A stretch of 9,053 nt of DNA from Deltaproteobacteria bacterium (GTDB lineage: Bacteria; Desulfobacterota; Desulfuromonadia; Geobacterales; Pseudopelobacteraceae), in contig JACRCG010000123.1 of the NCBI GenBank assembly GCA_016219145.1, positions 1 through 9,053 of the forward strand. The letters run 5' to 3'. The notes beneath the pieces were generated by a model, which saw only the letters and a list, made by a program, of their open reading frames with translations, ran no database searches and was not told the DNA's origin. Position numbers and translations under genes: made by a program. Positions 6,938 to 9,053 of the stretch are shown here, in pieces. Each line of letters starts with the position of its first letter. The first letter of the stretch is position 1.

Positions 6938-8017
6938 TCATCTTTTGACCGTCATGGCCAGCCAGATACCGCCGGCAGTAAACAGCAGATTAGCGCCCCA
7001 GGCCGCCACTATAGCCGGCAGAACGCCGCTGCGCCCATAAGAGAGCAGGACGGCGTTGACAACAAAATATGCGAAACCGATTCCGACACTGGCTCCAATC
7101 CCCAGAGCCAGGCCGCCCGACCTGCTGTTCCTGAGCGCAAATGGAATCCCCAGAATAACCATCACAAAAGCGGCAAACGGAGATGACAGTTTGGCATGCA
7201 TCAGGGTCAGGTACTTGAACGCCTGATAACCGCCACGCCTCAGATTATCGGCATATTCGCGCAGTTTGACATAACTCAGGTTGTCGGCGTTGTTGTCCAG
7301 CACCTTGAGGTCATCAACTTTAAGCCTGATCGCAATCTCCATGCTTGGAACAGGCGTACTGCGATATCCGGCGGCTTTGGTGAAATCCTTGACTACCAGT
7401 TGCTTGAGAGTCCAGCGTCCGTTAATAAATTCCGCGCGGTCGGCGTCGATCCGGCTGACCGGAGTGAGCGAGTCATCCAGCGTCCAGACCGTCACCCCCT
7501 TGAGCAGCTTTTTCTGGGGATCAAAGGCCTTTGCCTGAAGAATCAGGGAGTCGGTGCGAAACCAGATGTTATTCAGCTTGAAGACAGCATTGACGCCCTG
7601 TTTGCGTATCTTGACCCGCTCGATCTGCTCCATGCGTTCATAGCTGTAAGGCACTATGAATTCGGCATTTATCAGCAGCAGGAAACTGGCCGCCAGACCA
7701 AGCGCCAGCATGGGGAGTGATATGCGGAACAGACTGATCCCGCAACTGCGCATGGCCGTTATTTCAGCGTTGCGCGACAAAAGCCCCAGAGTCAGCAGAG
7801 TCGCCATCAGTGTGGAAAAGGGGGCCGTCTGGCCGGTCATCTCGGGGAGCTTGTTCAGAAAGAATTGGAACATATCGGATGAAGAGCCACCGGCACGGAT
7901 AAAGCGCGGCACCTTGTCCATCATGTCCAGCACCAGATAAATAGATACGAAGCTGCCGAGACACAAGGCAAACAGGCGCAGCCAGGTAGCTGCTATGTAG
8001 CGACTCACAATCGACAT
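6938..8017 (-). CDS. lptG: LPS export ABC transporter permease LptG
   Basis: A complete 359-residue member of the YjgP/YjgQ permease family. In the LptB2FG complex of the inner membrane, LptF and LptG form the cavity that takes lipopolysaccharide from the outer leaflet and pass it to the periplasmic Lpt bridge, powered by LptB ATPase. Predicted membrane segments lie at about 8-30, 61-81, 99-118, 281-295, 303-326 and 332-355. The large soluble region between segments 3 and 4 is the periplasmic beta-jellyroll. The RNAEITAMRSCGIS stretch (82-95) follows segment 2, where the coupling helix contacting LptB lies in this family; E85 corresponds to its conserved glutamate. The start is 1 nt after the lptF stop, indicating translational coupling. 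Assignment as LptG rather than LptF rests mainly on second position in the pair. Confidence 0.93.
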   Translation of the reverse strand: MSIVSRYIAATWLRLFALCLGSFVSIYLVLDMMDKVPRFIRAGGSSSDMFQFFLNKLPEMTGQTAPFSTLMATLLTLGLLSRNAEITAMRSCGISLFRISLPMLALGLAASFLLLINAEFIVPYSYERMEQIERVKIRKQGVNAVFKLNNIWFRTDSLILQAKAFDPQKKLLKGVTVWTLDDSLTPVSRIDADRAEFINGRWTLKQLVVKDFTKAAGYRSTPVPSMEIAIRLKVDDLKVLDNNADNLSYVKLREYADNLRRGGYQAFKYLTLMHAKLSSPFAAFVMVILGIPFALRNSRSGGLALGIGASVGIGFAYFVVNAVLLSYGRSGVLPAIVAAWGANLLFTAGGIWLAMTVKR

Positions 8018-8018
8018 G

Positions 8019-9053
8019 TCAGCGTCGCCACCCTTTTACGGCAGCAATCATTCGGGAGAAATCCGGAATAGGAAGGGTGCGCTCCAGCGAGGCCATTCGC
8101 AGCAGATACCACCCCAGCCCCAGAAAAATCATATTCGGCAGCCAAAGCGCCACAAACGGCGGAATGGTCCCTTTTTCAGCCAGTGTCTTGCATAGAGACA
8201 GCATCAGGTAATACGCCAGAAGAATGCCGATACTGATCGCAAAACCGGCTGATTTGCCGCTCCGGCGGTTCTGGATGCCGAGTGGTACCGCCAGAAATGC
8301 GAACACCACCGAAGCGAACGGAAAGGCATAGCGGCCATGCAGTTCAGACAACATTTTCAGGCGGGTCAGGAGTGGCGTGGCCTGGTCGGCAATCTGGCCG
8401 CGCAGCTCGGAAACGCCCATATCCTGTTCGTTGCGGCCAATGCCGGCAGCACCGCCCTGCGCTCCGACCGTCATGATGTATTCGCCGAAAGTCACCAGAC
8501 GATACTCGTCACCCTTCCCGGCCGCATGGATACTGCCGCTCTTCAACGACAGCCGCATGGCCTGACTCTCGGAACCGCCGTTTACAACTCCATCTTTGGC
8601 GAAGATGGTCATGGGGCGGCCAGGATTGCGGCCGTCGTGGATTATGACCCCCTGCAGGGTATGACGCTGATCGTCGTAATGTTCGGTATACAGTATCATT
8701 CCGGGGATTTCGTCCCAGAAGATCTTTTCACGAATGGTAGCCGAGATATTCTGTTTGAAAACCCTGAAGCTCAGCTCCTTGAAAGCGCTGTTGCCCCACG
8801 GCACGCCGATCAGGCTGGTAGCCAGGGTAAAGATTGCCGCCACCAGGGCGCAGGCCAGAACCGGCGGCATGATCTGAACCAGACTGACGCCGCCGGCTTT
8901 TATGACGGTGATTTCATTGTCGGCGGACAGCCGGCCGAAAGCCAGCAAAACAGCCAGCAGAAAAGCCATCGGGATAGTGAACACCAGAAAGGAGGGCATC
9001 AGATACAGGATCATCCTGCTGACATCAGCCAGAGGAACACCGCGCGACACCAC
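8019..9053 (-). CDS. lptF: LPS export ABC transporter permease LptF, 5' end beyond window
   Basis: There are 344 codons plus TGA; the gene enters from the right edge. The apparent GTG at 9053 is not a credible start. Relatives have a cytoplasmic N-terminus and first membrane helix before the VSRGVPL segment, so roughly 40-50 residues are missing. Visible (window numbering): membrane segments at about 14-38 and 63-83, a periplasmic region to about 240, then segments near 243-260, 276-296 and 299-321. NEITVIKAGGVS (46-57) is the coupling-helix region equivalent to that in LptG, with E47 as the conserved glutamate. It is the partner of LptG in the LptB2FG lipopolysaccharide extractor. The first-gene position and spacing match the usual lptF-lptG order. 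The promoter is outside the window. Confidence 0.93.
   Translation of the reverse strand: MVSRGVPLADVSRMILYLMPSFLVFTIPMAFLLAVLLAFGRLSADNEITVIKAGGVSLVQIMPPVLACALVAAIFTLATSLIGVPWGNSAFKELSFRVFKQNISATIREKIFWDEIPGMILYTEHYDDQRHTLQGVIIHDGRNPGRPMTIFAKDGVVNGGSESQAMRLSLKSGSIHAAGKGDEYRLVTFGEYIMTVGAQGGAAGIGRNEQDMGVSELRGQIADQATPLLTRLKMLSELHGRYAFPFASVVFAFLAVPLGIQNRRSGKSAGFAISIGILLAYYLMLSLCKTLAEKGTIPPFVALWLPNMIFLGLGWYLLRMASLERTLPIPDFSRMIAAVKGWRR

Noticed and set aside
6938..6941. ATGA overlap as the true start of the TIG protein at 6941
   Set aside because: This start has no good Shine-Dalgarno, whereas the internal ATG at 6917 has AGGAGG 9 nt upstream and begins exactly at the signal peptide.
7196..7720. 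174-codon plus-strand frame
   Set aside because: It is antisense to lptG, which is clearly the real gene.

Overview
The window reads entirely on the minus strand (right to left) and holds four genes: the end of lptF, a complete lptG, a secreted IPT/TIG-domain protein, and a very large exported subtilisin-family (S8) protease that runs off the left edge without a stop codon. The lptF/lptG pair, the secreted IPT/TIG protein, and a giant exported protein built from FG-GAP, RCC1, chitobiase-type and cysteine-bearing InlB-B-like repeats suggest a Gram-negative bacterium. By general resemblance it looks like the Geobacter/Desulfuromonadia side of the former Deltaproteobacteria. That placement is an inference; no rRNA or other marker is present.

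Right part (about 6000-9053): a tightly packed operon. lptF lacks its first few dozen codons at the right edge. Its stop lies 1 nt before the lptG start. lptG ends in an ATGA overlap with the longest possible reading of the third gene, but a consensus AGGAGG points to a start 24 nt further in for that gene. LptF and LptG are the two transmembrane permease subunits of the LptB2FG transporter, which extracts lipopolysaccharide from the inner membrane. The third product is a probable envelope protein of three Ig-like TIG domains with no assignable function.

Middle (5776-5999): a 224-bp intergenic gap with a sigma70-like promoter close to the protease gene, a second consensus -35 box further upstream, and a 9-bp perfect inverted repeat covering the weak -10 of that second candidate.

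Left part (1-5775): one uninterrupted frame of exactly 1925 codons from a GTG start to the window edge. In order it encodes a signal peptide, an I9-like propeptide, an S8 catalytic domain with intact Asp/His/Ser/Asn, a small beta-domain, a putative Ig domain, eight FG-GAP/VCBS units, a HYDIN/ASPM-like Ig domain, two InlB-B-like repeats, seven RCC1 repeats of 50 residues each, a chitobiase-C-terminal-like domain, and a further InlB-B-like pair cut by the edge. The protein probably carries two separate beta-propellers next to an active protease, which is the most notable thing in the window.

No RNA genes, insertion sequences, CRISPR arrays or attachment sites were seen.
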